From assembly GCF_030407495.1 (NCBI RefSeq), contig NZ_JASDDG010000034.1, positions 1 through 52,410 on the forward strand: a DNA stretch of 52,410 nt, given 5' to 3'. The DNA is from Arthrobacter sp. APC 3897 (lineage in GTDB: Bacteria; Actinomycetota; Actinomycetes; Actinomycetales; Micrococcaceae). Within the stretch, counting starts at the first letter, position 1. Each line of letters begins with the position of its first letter. The notes under the pieces are model-generated. The model saw only the letters and a list, made by a program, of their open reading frames with translations. It had not been told where the DNA came from and did not search any database. Positions 1-8,517 of this stretch are shown here, one piece after another. Both the position numbers and the translations under genes were made by a program.

Positions 1-18
1 ATGGAAAGAGACCTGTAA

Positions 19-1317
19 CTACGGGTGAACATTCTTAAGCGGAGCCGGCAGGACCTGTTCTGTTACGGGCTGTTTCCACCAGCGCTGCGGCCGGCTCTTC
101 CACAGTGCCGCCAGCCACCAGACCATCAGTCCCACTCCCCAGAAGACACCTGCACTGGAGGCCATGAGCCACGCCTCGGGCAGCTGGGAATCGAGGTCCG
201 GCGCCCCCATAAGCCACCCGATGGCCTTGGGCGAAAGCAGGAAAACGACAAAGGACGAGCCCAGCAGGACCTTGCCCCAGATGCGCACCCCTGTTCCGGG
301 CTGCGTAAAGTCCGCGATGTTCCGCCAGAGGACCGGGATGAAGAGAGCCACCCACACCCAGTGGTGGGACCAGGAAACCGGTGAGATCAGCAGCATCAGG
401 AGCGCGGTTGCCGACAGGGCGGTGACCAGGTCTCCGCGGTTGCCCGCGAGCCTGATGATGACGGCCGCGGCGGCAGTCATCAGCAGGGACAGCAGCAGCC
501 AGGGCAGGTCCACGGGGAAGTCAGGTCCGGTGAAGTGCAGGATGGCGCCCTTGATGCCCAGGTTGTCCACGTATCCGGCGCCGCCGATGCGGGAGGTGTC
601 GGGCAGCAGCTCGGCCCAATACGTGCGTGATTCCCGGGGCAGAATCAAGAAGCCCAGCCCGAAGGTGGCCAGGAAGCCGAAGGTCATGTTGCGCAGGCCG
701 CGCCAGTCTCCCCGCGCCAGGTAATACAGCCCGAACACCAGCGGCGTGAGTTTCAGGCCAGCGGCGACGCCGGTCAGCAGCCCGGTGGGCCAGGTGTCCC
801 GTTTGATCAGGAAGTCCGCCATAATCAGCCCGAACAGCAGGATATTGATCTGCCCAAACGCCAGGGTTTCCCGCCAGGGCCCCAGCAGGACAACGAAACC
901 AATGCCGGCCAGGGCCAGCGGGCGCAGCCACTGGTGCTTCAGGACGGCGCGCACTCCCGGCTGCCGGGAGGCATAGGCAACACCCAGCACGGCAGTGGCT
1001 GCGGCGATCAGCAGCGAAATTGCGGTGAAAATATTGAGTCCGAGGCTTTGCCCGAACGGCGCCAGAACGGCAAAGAGGAGCGCTGAAAAGGGTGGATATG
1101 TGAACAGGAGACTGCTGCCCTCGCGGTACTGCACTTCCTTGGTGTAGAGCTGGCCTCCGGCGTCGATGACGCTCTGCCCGCCGGTCAGGTACACGCTGAA
1201 ATCCAGCCCGTGCCGGGGTGAAATCACAAAGGCTGCCGTGATCATGAGTGCTGCGGCGACCAGTGCCGCCAGGGTTACAGCCAGCCGGGCCATTCCGGAT
1301 CGGGTCTTCAGGCCCAT
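19..1317 (-). CDS. GT87-family (DUF2029) polytopic mannosyltransferase
   Basis: A 432-residue integral membrane protein with about ten hydrophobic segments. It resembles GT-C polyprenol-phosphate-mannose-dependent alpha-1,2-mannosyltransferases (PimE/GT87). Such enzymes add mannose to lipoglycans on the outer face of the membrane. Visible hallmarks are an early acidic residue in a GLDFSVY context (Asp39, expected catalytic position) and an FTYPPF motif near residues 72-77. An in-frame start lies further upstream (1401), but the ATG at 1317 is preferred: it has a GGGAGA ribosome binding site just upstream and begins at the first membrane helix. The gene stands alone and is divergent from the amidohydrolase. 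The exact acceptor cannot be told from sequence. Confidence 0.8.
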   Translation of the reverse strand: MGLKTRSGMARLAVTLAALVAAALMITAAFVISPRHGLDFSVYLTGGQSVIDAGGQLYTKEVQYREGSSLLFTYPPFSALLFAVLAPFGQSLGLNIFTAISLLIAAATAVLGVAYASRQPGVRAVLKHQWLRPLALAGIGFVVLLGPWRETLAFGQINILLFGLIMADFLIKRDTWPTGLLTGVAAGLKLTPLVFGLYYLARGDWRGLRNMTFGFLATFGLGFLILPRESRTYWAELLPDTSRIGGAGYVDNLGIKGAILHFTGPDFPVDLPWLLLSLLMTAAAAVIIRLAGNRGDLVTALSATALLMLLISPVSWSHHWVWVALFIPVLWRNIADFTQPGTGVRIWGKVLLGSSFVVFLLSPKAIGWLMGAPDLDSQLPEAWLMASSAGVFWGVGLMVWWLAALWKSRPQRWWKQPVTEQVLPAPLKNVHP

Positions 1318-1444
1318 GATTCTCCCTGCACTACAGCCAACTGACGTATTAACGCTCGCTAGTCTACCGGGGGCCGCCCGTCGGTGAACTGTCCGGGGCA
1401 CAGGATAGGCTGGGCGCAGTCAATCCACCTTCGGAAGGTTGCTC

Positions 1445-2626
1445 ATGTCCGCACCGCTTTTGGCCATCGTTAATGCCCGCGTTGTTCCCGTCACCGCGCC
1501 GCCGTTTGACGGCACGGTTTTGCTGGAAGAGGGCAGGATCCGGGAGCTTGGACCGGATGTCACCGTTCCGGAGGACGCACGGGTGATCGACGCCGGCGGC
1601 GGGTGGCTGCTGCCCGGCCTCATTGACGCGCACACGCATCTCGGCGTCCATGAAGAGGGTGAGGGCTGGGAAGGCAACGACACGAACGAGATGACGGATC
1701 CCGTGATGGCCGGAGTCCGCGCCATCGACGGCGTCAACCCGCACGATCTGGGTTTCGATGATGCGCTCGCCGGAGGAGTCACCGCCGTAAACATCAACCC
1801 CGGATCAGGCAACCCGATCGGCGGTCTGGCCGTGGCCCTGCACACGCACGGCCGTTACGTGGAGGAAATGGTCCTGCGCTCCCCCAGCGGCCTGAAGTCC
1901 GCCCTCGGCGAGAATCCCAAGCGGGTCTACAACGACAAGAAGCAGACCCCGTCCACCCGCCTGGGCACGGCGCTGGTCATCCGCAAGGCGTTCATGGATG
2001 CGCAGAACCACATGGGAAAGAACGACGACGACGACCGCGACCCCCAGCTCGAAGCCCTCGCCATGGTGCTGCGCCGGGAAATCCCGTGGCGCCAGCACGC
2101 CCACCGTGCCGACGACATTGGCACGGCCCTCCGGCTGGCCGACGAGTTCGGCTATGACCTGGTCCTGGACCACGGCACCGAGGCCCATCTGCTGGCCGAC
2201 ATCCTGGCCGAGCGCGGGGTACCGGTGCTGATCGGCCCGCTGTTTACCACCCGTTCCAAGGTGGAGCTGCGCCGGCGGAGCCTGGAAAATCCCGGCAAGC
2301 TGGCCGAGGCCGGGGTGGAAATCTCCATCATCACCGACCATCCGGTGGTTCCGATCAACTTCCTGATCTATCAGGCGGCGCTGGCGGTGAAGGAAGGACT
2401 GGATCCCGAGACAGCCCTGCGTTCGGTCACCATCAATCCCGCCAAGGTCCTGGGCCTGGCAGACCGCATCGGATCGCTGGAACCGGGTAAGGACGCCGAT
2501 GTGGTGCTCTGGAGCGGAGATCCGCTGGATGTCATGCAGCGGGCGATGACCGTGTGGATCGGCGGACGCGAGGTGTACCGCTACGACGCCGAGACCCGTA
2601 CGCCCGTGGTGGCCGGCCGGCAGTGA
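1445..2626 (+). CDS. Amidohydrolase-superfamily metal-dependent hydrolase
   Basis: 393 residues, a complete amidohydrolase fold of the imidazolonepropionase-like branch. Metal-site motifs are visible in order: DAHTH at 61-65, a histidine pair at 218/220 (HAHRADD), His243 in LDHGTEAH and Asp298 in TDHP. The C-terminal composite beta-sandwich (SLEPGKDADVVLW) is present. A TTG start at 1439 is possible, but the ATG at 1445 has GGAAGG six bases upstream and is preferred. The stop overlaps the GTG of the next gene by three bases, so the two are translationally coupled. The substrate is unknown; a cyclic amide or dipeptide-like compound is typical for the family. Confidence 0.85.
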   Translation: MSAPLLAIVNARVVPVTAPPFDGTVLLEEGRIRELGPDVTVPEDARVIDAGGGWLLPGLIDAHTHLGVHEEGEGWEGNDTNEMTDPVMAGVRAIDGVNPHDLGFDDALAGGVTAVNINPGSGNPIGGLAVALHTHGRYVEEMVLRSPSGLKSALGENPKRVYNDKKQTPSTRLGTALVIRKAFMDAQNHMGKNDDDDRDPQLEALAMVLRREIPWRQHAHRADDIGTALRLADEFGYDLVLDHGTEAHLLADILAERGVPVLIGPLFTTRSKVELRRRSLENPGKLAEAGVEISIITDHPVVPINFLIYQAALAVKEGLDPETALRSVTINPAKVLGLADRIGSLEPGKDADVVLWSGDPLDVMQRAMTVWIGGREVYRYDAETRTPVVAGRQ

Positions 2627-3066
2627 TCAGACCCGCAGCCCGCACACCTGCTCCGGGCAGTCCCCGCCCTCCCCTGCCCGGGATTATCCGCGCCGCGTTT
2701 GGAGCATGGCTGGCCGCCGCCGTTCTGGTGGCCGTGGCGGGGGTTTCCTTCATCACCTCAGCGCAGACCCAGCACCGCGACGGCGCCGCGCTCACCAGCT
2801 TGGGGCTGGTGACCTTGTCTGTGGCGCTGGTGATCGGGTTTTATGCGCTGCGCCTGCGGACCGGCAAACGCAGCGCACGCGAAACACTCACGACCGTGGG
2901 CATGATTGTCGGGATACCGCTGCTGTTCCGCGGCCCGGCACTCATCGCCCTCGGAGCCGTCCTGCTGCTCTGTGTACTGCTGCTGTGGCTGCCGCAAAGC
3001 AGCAGATTCTTCCAGGCACGCGATCCGAAGGCCCGCCGCCGGCTGCCGGGCCGGCGGCGGCCCTAG
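2623..3066 (+). CDS. Small integral membrane protein, unknown function
   Basis: 147 residues with four hydrophobic stretches (roughly 20-45, 55-75, 90-105 and 108-130), ending in a basic Arg/Pro-rich tail. The GTG start at 2623 overlaps the stop codon of the preceding amidohydrolase (GTGA), which makes this start much more likely than the upstream one at 2554 and implies coupled translation. No catalytic motif is recognised. It could be an accessory membrane partner of the amidohydrolase, but only the gene arrangement supports that. Confidence 0.65.
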   Translation: MIRPAARTPAPGSPRPPLPGIIRAAFGAWLAAAVLVAVAGVSFITSAQTQHRDGAALTSLGLVTLSVALVIGFYALRLRTGKRSARETLTTVGMIVGIPLLFRGPALIALGAVLLLCVLLLWLPQSSRFFQARDPKARRRLPGRRRP

Positions 3067-3087
3067 GGCTGCGGGTCTCCGGACTTC

Positions 3088-4236
3088 CTACAGCCGGCCC
3101 AATGCCTGCTCCAGGTCCGCGATCAGGTCTTCGAGATCCTCGATGCCCACCGAAAGCCGCAGCAGGTTCTCCGGAACGGCAAGCTCGGTGCCCTTGACCG
3201 ACGCGTGCGTCATCTCCGACGGGTAGTTCATCAGCGACTCGACCCCGCCCAGGGACTCAGCGAGCGTGAACACGCGGGTGGATTCGGCCACCTTCCGGGC
3301 TGCTGCCTCGCCGCCCTTGAAGGACACCGAGACCATGCCGCCGAAATCCTTCATCTGGGCCTTGGCCAGATCATGTCCGGGGTGATCCTCCAGCCCCGGA
3401 TACAGCACGTTTTCCACGGCCGGCTGATCCTTCAACCATTTGGCCACAGCCATGGCGTTGGAGGAATGCCGGTCCATCCGCACGCCCAGGGTCTTCAGCC
3501 CGCGGGTGGTCAGCCAGGCTTCCATCGGAGCGGACACCGCGCCGACAGCAAACTGGATGAAGCCGATCTTCTCGGCGGCGTCGTCGTCGTTCAGGATGAC
3601 CGCGCCGCCCACCGCATCGGAGTGACCTCCAATGTATTTGGTGGTGGAGTGCACCACGATGTCCGCGCCCAGGGCCAGCGGCTGCTGAAGGTACGGGGAG
3701 GCAAAGGTGTTGTCGACAACCAGCCAGGCCCCGGCGCCGTGCGCTGCCTGTGCGACGGCGGCGATGTCGGAAATCTTCATCATGGGGTTCGACGGCGTTT
3801 CCAGCCACACCATTTTGGTGTTGCCTGCCGCGATGGCGGCGGTGAGGGCGGTGGTGTCGGACATGTCCACTGCGGTGTTGGTGATGCCCCAGGCCGACAG
3901 GACCCTGTTGATCAGCCGGTAGGTGCCGCCGTAGGCATCGTTGCCGAGCACGATGTGGTCCCCGGGGGCCAGAAGGGCGCGGATCAGGGCGTCCTCGGCG
4001 GCCAGGCCGGAGCTGAAGGAGTACGCGTGGGCGCCGCCTTCCAGTGCGGCCAGCTGATCCTGCAGCGCATCGCGGGTGGGGTTGGTGCCGCGGCCGTACT
4101 CATAGCCGTTGCGCAGTCCGCCAATGCCGTCCTGGGCGTAGGTGGTGCTCTGGTACAGCGGCGGAATGACCGCGCCCGTGGCGGGGTCGGGGGCCTGGCC
4201 CGCATGGATGGCGCGGGTGTTGAAGCCTTCGCTCAT
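3088..4236 (-). CDS. metB: Cystathionine gamma-synthase/lyase family PLP enzyme (MetB)
   Basis: 382 residues, full length for the Cys/Met metabolism PLP-enzyme family. The PLP-binding lysine is Lys200 in the signature HSTTKYIGGHSD, the phosphate-binding SSGLAA loop is at 75-80, and the N-terminal YxYxRGxNPT-like segment (YEYGRGTNPT) is present. The gene lies 32 bp downstream of cystathionine beta-synthase on the same strand, so they are probably co-transcribed. MetB-type enzymes make cystathionine from O-acyl-homoserine and cysteine, but many actinobacterial members also cleave cystathionine. Pairing with CBS suggests reverse transsulfuration (methionine to cysteine). The synthase/lyase split cannot be settled from sequence. 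Confidence 0.88.
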   Translation of the reverse strand: MSEGFNTRAIHAGQAPDPATGAVIPPLYQSTTYAQDGIGGLRNGYEYGRGTNPTRDALQDQLAALEGGAHAYSFSSGLAAEDALIRALLAPGDHIVLGNDAYGGTYRLINRVLSAWGITNTAVDMSDTTALTAAIAAGNTKMVWLETPSNPMMKISDIAAVAQAAHGAGAWLVVDNTFASPYLQQPLALGADIVVHSTTKYIGGHSDAVGGAVILNDDDAAEKIGFIQFAVGAVSAPMEAWLTTRGLKTLGVRMDRHSSNAMAVAKWLKDQPAVENVLYPGLEDHPGHDLAKAQMKDFGGMVSVSFKGGEAAARKVAESTRVFTLAESLGGVESLMNYPSEMTHASVKGTELAVPENLLRLSVGIEDLEDLIADLEQALGRL

Positions 4237-4268
4237 GGTTTACTCCCTTGCTTCAGGATGGATGTCGG

Positions 4269-5648
4269 TTAGGCGCTCAAGTAGGACAGCAGGTCATGCC
4301 GCGTGAGTATTCCCACGGGCGCACCTTCCGAGGTGACCATGACGGCGTCGTTCTCCTGCAGTTTTTCCTTGGCGGCGGCCACCGAGTCACCGGTGCCGAC
4401 CATGGGCAGCTGCGGTCCCATGTGCTCGCGGATGCTGTCCGTGGGCTTGGCCTCGCCGCGGAACAGCTTCTCCGTCAGCGAGCGCTCGTCGACCGATCCG
4501 AGGACCTCGCCGATGCGCACCGGCGGTTCCTGCGACAGGACCGGGATGCAGGAAACGCCGTACTCGTTCAGGATGTTGATGGCATCCAGGACCGTTTCGT
4601 TGGGATGGGTATGCACCAGGTCCGGCAGCGAGCCGTCCTTGGCCGCGAGGACGCGGTGCACGGAGGCTTCCTGTTCCGCACCCTGCAGGAAACCGTAGGA
4701 GCGCATCCACTCATCGTTGAAGATCTTGCCCATGTAGCCGCGGCCGCTGTCCGGCAGCACCACCACCACAACGTCGTCGGGTCCCAGGTCCCTGGCGGCG
4801 CGCAGGGCGGCCACTACTGCCATGCCGGAGGATCCGCCCACCAGCAGGCCTTCTTCCCGGGCGAGCCGGCGGGTCATGGCGAAGGACTCGGCGTCGTTCA
4901 CGGGAATCACCTCGTCGGGGACGGACGGGTCATAGTTGCCCGGCCACATATCCTCGCCCACGCCCTCCACGAAGTAGGGGCGCCCTGTACCGCCGGAGTA
5001 CACCGATCCCTCGGGATCAGCGGCGATGACGCGGACGGGACCGGAGGGACGGTCCGCGGAAATGTCCTTGAGGTACCGGCCGGTGCCCGTAATGGTGCCC
5101 CCGGTGCCGGCACCGGCAACGAAGTGGGTGACCAAGCCGTCGGTATCCGTCCAGATCTCCGGCCCGGTCGATTCGTAATGGCTTTGGGGCGCGGAGGGAT
5201 TGGAGAACTGGTCCGGCTTGTAGGCTCCTGGGATTTCCCGGACCAGGCGGTCGGAGACTCCGTAATAGGAGTCGGGGCTGTCGGGTGCCACGGCGGTGGG
5301 TGTCACCACCACCTCGGCACCGTAGGCGCGCAGCACATCCCGCTTTTCCAGCCCCACTTTGTCCGGTGTGACGAAGATGCAGCGGTATCCCTTTTGCTGT
5401 GCCACCAAAGCCAGGCCGACGCCGGTGTTGCCGCTGGTGGGCTCAATGATGGTACCGCCGGGCTTCAGTTTGCCTTCCCGTTCAGCGGTCTCAATCATCC
5501 GGACCGCGATGCGGTCCTTGATGGATCCGCCCGGGTTCAGGTATTCCAGCTTCACCAGCACCGTGGCCGCGATGCCCTCGGTGACATGGTGCAGCTTCAC
5601 CAGCGGGGTCTTGCCGATCAGGTCCAGGACAGTATCTGCAAACTTCAT
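4269..5648 (-). CDS. cbs: Cystathionine beta-synthase with tandem CBS domains
   Basis: 459 residues. Residues 1-310 are a fold-type II PLP synthase: the PLP lysine is Lys44 in NPGGSIKDR and TSGNTG forms the substrate loop. The last ~130 residues are two CBS modules, absent from plain cysteine synthases, so the call is CBS rather than CysK. It condenses serine and homocysteine to cystathionine. A GTG start three codons upstream (5657) is possible, but the ATG at 5648 gives the family-like start MKFADTVLDLIG. No strong ribosome binding site precedes either. It heads a two-gene unit with metB. Confidence 0.9.
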   Translation of the reverse strand: MKFADTVLDLIGKTPLVKLHHVTEGIAATVLVKLEYLNPGGSIKDRIAVRMIETAEREGKLKPGGTIIEPTSGNTGVGLALVAQQKGYRCIFVTPDKVGLEKRDVLRAYGAEVVVTPTAVAPDSPDSYYGVSDRLVREIPGAYKPDQFSNPSAPQSHYESTGPEIWTDTDGLVTHFVAGAGTGGTITGTGRYLKDISADRPSGPVRVIAADPEGSVYSGGTGRPYFVEGVGEDMWPGNYDPSVPDEVIPVNDAESFAMTRRLAREEGLLVGGSSGMAVVAALRAARDLGPDDVVVVVLPDSGRGYMGKIFNDEWMRSYGFLQGAEQEASVHRVLAAKDGSLPDLVHTHPNETVLDAINILNEYGVSCIPVLSQEPPVRIGEVLGSVDERSLTEKLFRGEAKPTDSIREHMGPQLPMVGTGDSVAAAKEKLQENDAVMVTSEGAPVGILTRHDLLSYLSA

Positions 5649-5773
5649 GTGCAACACGTTACTGGTTCGCTTCCACGGGTCCAGCTTTCGCCGGAACCCG
5701 GCGTAGCAAAAGCCACACCGCCCGGACCCTTCCCCGGCCCCGGCCTGTCAGAGCTGCGTGCAACCATGGAGAT

Positions 5774-6769
5774 ATGTCCTTCTCCGTACCGGCTTCCGCC
5801 CCTGCGGGAACCGGCGCCCGCTCCGGAGCCGGGCCGCTCTCCATGCTCTGGGAGTCGGACCGGCCGTTGAGCCTGGCACAGTCGCTGGGTATCCTGGCCC
5901 ACGGCCGAAAGGATCCGGCGGTGCGGATTGGCCCCGGGGCGGCGTGGTTGGCCTTTTCGACGCCGGAGGGGAATGCCACGCTGGCACTCAGCGAGCAGCC
6001 CGCCCCGGCACCGGGCTCACGCGTGCTGGCCCGGGCCTGGGGTCCGGGTGCCGGGGCGGCGCTGGCCGGTGTACCGGCGCTGCTCGGGGAACGTGATGAC
6101 TGGACGGCCTTTGACGACCCCGGGTTCGCCGCGGCCCTGCCTCCCGCAGTGGCGGAAACCCGGCGCCGGAATCCCGGTCTGCGTTTGCCCAGCACGGGCC
6201 GGATGCTGGACAGCATTGTTCCCGTCATTCTGGAACAGAAGGTCACCGCCATGGAGGCCTACTACGCATGGCGGTATCTGGTGACCAAATACGGTGCCGA
6301 TGCTCCGGGACCGGCACCCGCCGGTATGAAAGTTCCGCCCCGCGCCGAAACCTGGCGCCGGGTTCCCAGCTGGGAGTGGCACCGTGCCCGGGTGGATTCC
6401 CACCGCTCCGGCACCATCCTAAGGGCGTGCGGGGTGGCTTCCGGCCTGGAACGGCTGTCCGGAGTTCCGCTCGGCACGGACCTGACGTCACGGCTGTGCT
6501 CGGTCCCCGGCATCGGCCCCTGGAGCGCCGCGGAAATCAGCCAGCGCACCCACGGCGCCCCGGACTCAGTGTCCGTAGGCGACTACCACCTGGCAGCGTT
6601 CGTGGGCGAGGCGCTGACCGGACGCCGGACGGACGACGCCGGGATGGTGGCGCTGCTGGAGCCATGGCGGGGCCACAGGCAGCGCATCGTGCGGCTGCTG
6701 GTGCTCAGCGGCTTCCGGAAGCAGGCCTTCGGGCCCCGGCTGGCGCCGGAGGACCACCGCGGCCGTTAG
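5774..6769 (+). CDS. DNA-3-methyladenine glycosylase II-like HhH-GPD protein
   Basis: 331 residues. The C-terminal half has the helix-hairpin-helix (VPGIGPWSA) followed by the GPD-type loop with the conserved catalytic aspartate, Asp270 in VGDYHLA. The LEQKVT motif of AlkA-like glycosylases precedes it. The role is removal of alkylated bases in base excision repair. The N-terminal ~100 residues are less conserved. There is no iron-sulfur cysteine cluster, unlike EndoIII/MutY. The gene converges on the acyl-CoA synthetase, and their stop codons overlap by four bases (6766-6769). Confidence 0.85.
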   Translation: MSFSVPASAPAGTGARSGAGPLSMLWESDRPLSLAQSLGILAHGRKDPAVRIGPGAAWLAFSTPEGNATLALSEQPAPAPGSRVLARAWGPGAGAALAGVPALLGERDDWTAFDDPGFAAALPPAVAETRRRNPGLRLPSTGRMLDSIVPVILEQKVTAMEAYYAWRYLVTKYGADAPGPAPAGMKVPPRAETWRRVPSWEWHRARVDSHRSGTILRACGVASGLERLSGVPLGTDLTSRLCSVPGIGPWSAAEISQRTHGAPDSVSVGDYHLAAFVGEALTGRRTDDAGMVALLEPWRGHRQRIVRLLVLSGFRKQAFGPRLAPEDHRGR

Positions 6770-8445
6770 AACACGGATTTCCCGGCGGGCGGGGCCGGAA
6801 GCTCCGTCGCCGGAACCAGCTGTTCCACCACTTCCTCGCGCATCTGCACCTTTCGGATCTTTCCAGACACCGTCATGGGAAAGCTGCTCCTCACCTGTAC
6901 ATAGCGGGGAATCTTGTAGTGCGCCAGCTTCCCCCGGCAGAACTCGGCAATGGACGCGGCGTCCGGTTCCGGTGCGCCGGGAACCGCGATGATGCACGCC
7001 ATCAGTTCCTCTCCGTAGCGCTCATCCGGGATGCCGATGACCTGGACGTCCGAGATGGAGGGATGGGAGTAGAGGAACTCCTCGATCTCACGCGGATAGA
7101 TGTTCTCCCCGCCGCGGATGACCATATCCTTGATCCGCCCCTCGATGCTGACGTAGCCTTCCTCGTCCATCCGGGCCAGGTCCCCGGTGTGCATCCATCC
7201 CTCGGAGTCGACCGCTTCGGCGGTCTTCTCCGGCTCATTCCAGTACCCGGCCATCACGCTGTAGCCGCGGGTGCACAGCTCGCCGATTTCTCCGAACGGA
7301 ACGGGGCGTCCGGTCCCGGGATCCACCACCTGGTTCTCCAGGTGGGGCATGGTCCGCCCCACGGTGCGGGTCCGGCGTTCCAGTGAATCCCCGCGGCGGG
7401 TCATAGTGGATACCGGGGAGGTTTCAGTCATTCCGTAGCAAATGGCCACTTCCGCCATATTCATGTCCCTGATGACCCGCTTCATGATTTCCTCGGGGCA
7501 GGGGGACCCGGCCATCACTCCGGTGCGCAGGGAGGAGAGGTCATACCGGTCAAAGTCTTCCAGTCCCAGTTCGGCAATGAACATGGTGGGCACCCCGTAC
7601 AGGGAGGTTGCCTGCCGGCTCTGGACAGCCTCCAGCGCCGCGGCGGCGTCGAACGTTCGGGACGGGATGATGGTGGCGGCGCCGTGGGACAGGGCGGCCA
7701 GGTTTCCGATGACCATCCCGAAGCAATGGTAGAACGGGACCGGCAGCACCACCCGGTCTTTTTCCGTGTAGCCCAGGAGCTCTCCGATGAAGTATCCGTT
7801 ATTGAGGATGTTGGAGTGTGTCAGTGTGGCGCCCTTGGGAAAACCGGTGGTGCCGGAGGTGTATTGGATATTGATGGGATCCCCGGGCTGCAGTGTGGCC
7901 ATCCGCTCTGCCACGGGACCGCCCCCGTCCGGAGTGCCTGCGGCGGCTCGGCGACCATCCGCTGCGAGGGCGGCCAAGCCGTCGGTCCCCGCCCCGGCCA
8001 GGTAAACGACGTCGAGTAAGTCCGCCTGCTGCTGTGCGTTGCGGGCCATGACCTCGTAATCATTGCGGGGATCCCCGGGTGCAGTGAACAGCATCCGCAT
8101 GCCGCTTTGATTCACGACAAAATCGAGTTCACTCTGCCGGTACGCAGGATTGACGTTCACCAGCACAGCCCCGGCCTTCGCCGTCGCATATTGAAGAAGG
8201 GTCCATTCAGCACAGTTCGGCGACCAGATTCCCACCCGGTCCCCCGCCCGGACGCCCCGCGCCAGGAGTCCCGCGGCGAGGTCATCGACATCGCGGTTGA
8301 ATTCCGCATACGTCCAGGACCGCCCCGTGGGGACATCGATCAGCGCGTCGGCGTCCGGAAAGCGGCTGGCGTTCCGCTCCAGGTTGGCTCCGATGGTTTC
8401 GTTCAGGAGCGGGGCGGGAAAGGGTGAAGCGGCGTAAGAGGGCAA
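6766..8445 (-). CDS. Acyl-CoA synthetase (AMP-forming, FadD-like)
   Basis: 559 residues of the adenylate-forming family. The P-loop-like motif YTSGTTGFPKG is at 195-205. GYWNEPEKTAEA, HTGDLARMDEEG and GRIKDMVIRGGENIYPREIEE follow, and the catalytic lysine region (VSGKIRKVQMR) is near the C terminus. It activates a carboxylic acid, probably a medium or long fatty acid, to an acyl-CoA. The start is TTG at 8445, supported by AAGGAG eight bases upstream and by the lack of another in-frame start. It is transcribed alone. Chain-length specificity cannot be read from the sequence. Confidence 0.9.
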   Translation of the reverse strand: MPSYAASPFPAPLLNETIGANLERNASRFPDADALIDVPTGRSWTYAEFNRDVDDLAAGLLARGVRAGDRVGIWSPNCAEWTLLQYATAKAGAVLVNVNPAYRQSELDFVVNQSGMRMLFTAPGDPRNDYEVMARNAQQQADLLDVVYLAGAGTDGLAALAADGRRAAAGTPDGGGPVAERMATLQPGDPINIQYTSGTTGFPKGATLTHSNILNNGYFIGELLGYTEKDRVVLPVPFYHCFGMVIGNLAALSHGAATIIPSRTFDAAAALEAVQSRQATSLYGVPTMFIAELGLEDFDRYDLSSLRTGVMAGSPCPEEIMKRVIRDMNMAEVAICYGMTETSPVSTMTRRGDSLERRTRTVGRTMPHLENQVVDPGTGRPVPFGEIGELCTRGYSVMAGYWNEPEKTAEAVDSEGWMHTGDLARMDEEGYVSIEGRIKDMVIRGGENIYPREIEEFLYSHPSISDVQVIGIPDERYGEELMACIIAVPGAPEPDAASIAEFCRGKLAHYKIPRYVQVRSSFPMTVSGKIRKVQMREEVVEQLVPATELPAPPAGKSVF

Positions 8446-8517
8446 GGCACAGACTCCTTCGGCTGCGGGGCAATGACTGCCCCGAACGCTACCAAGACTT
8501 GCCCCGCCTGCGAAGGG

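Noticed and set aside
4248-5870. 540-residue plus-strand open frame
   Set aside because: Shadow of cystathionine beta-synthase on the other strand.
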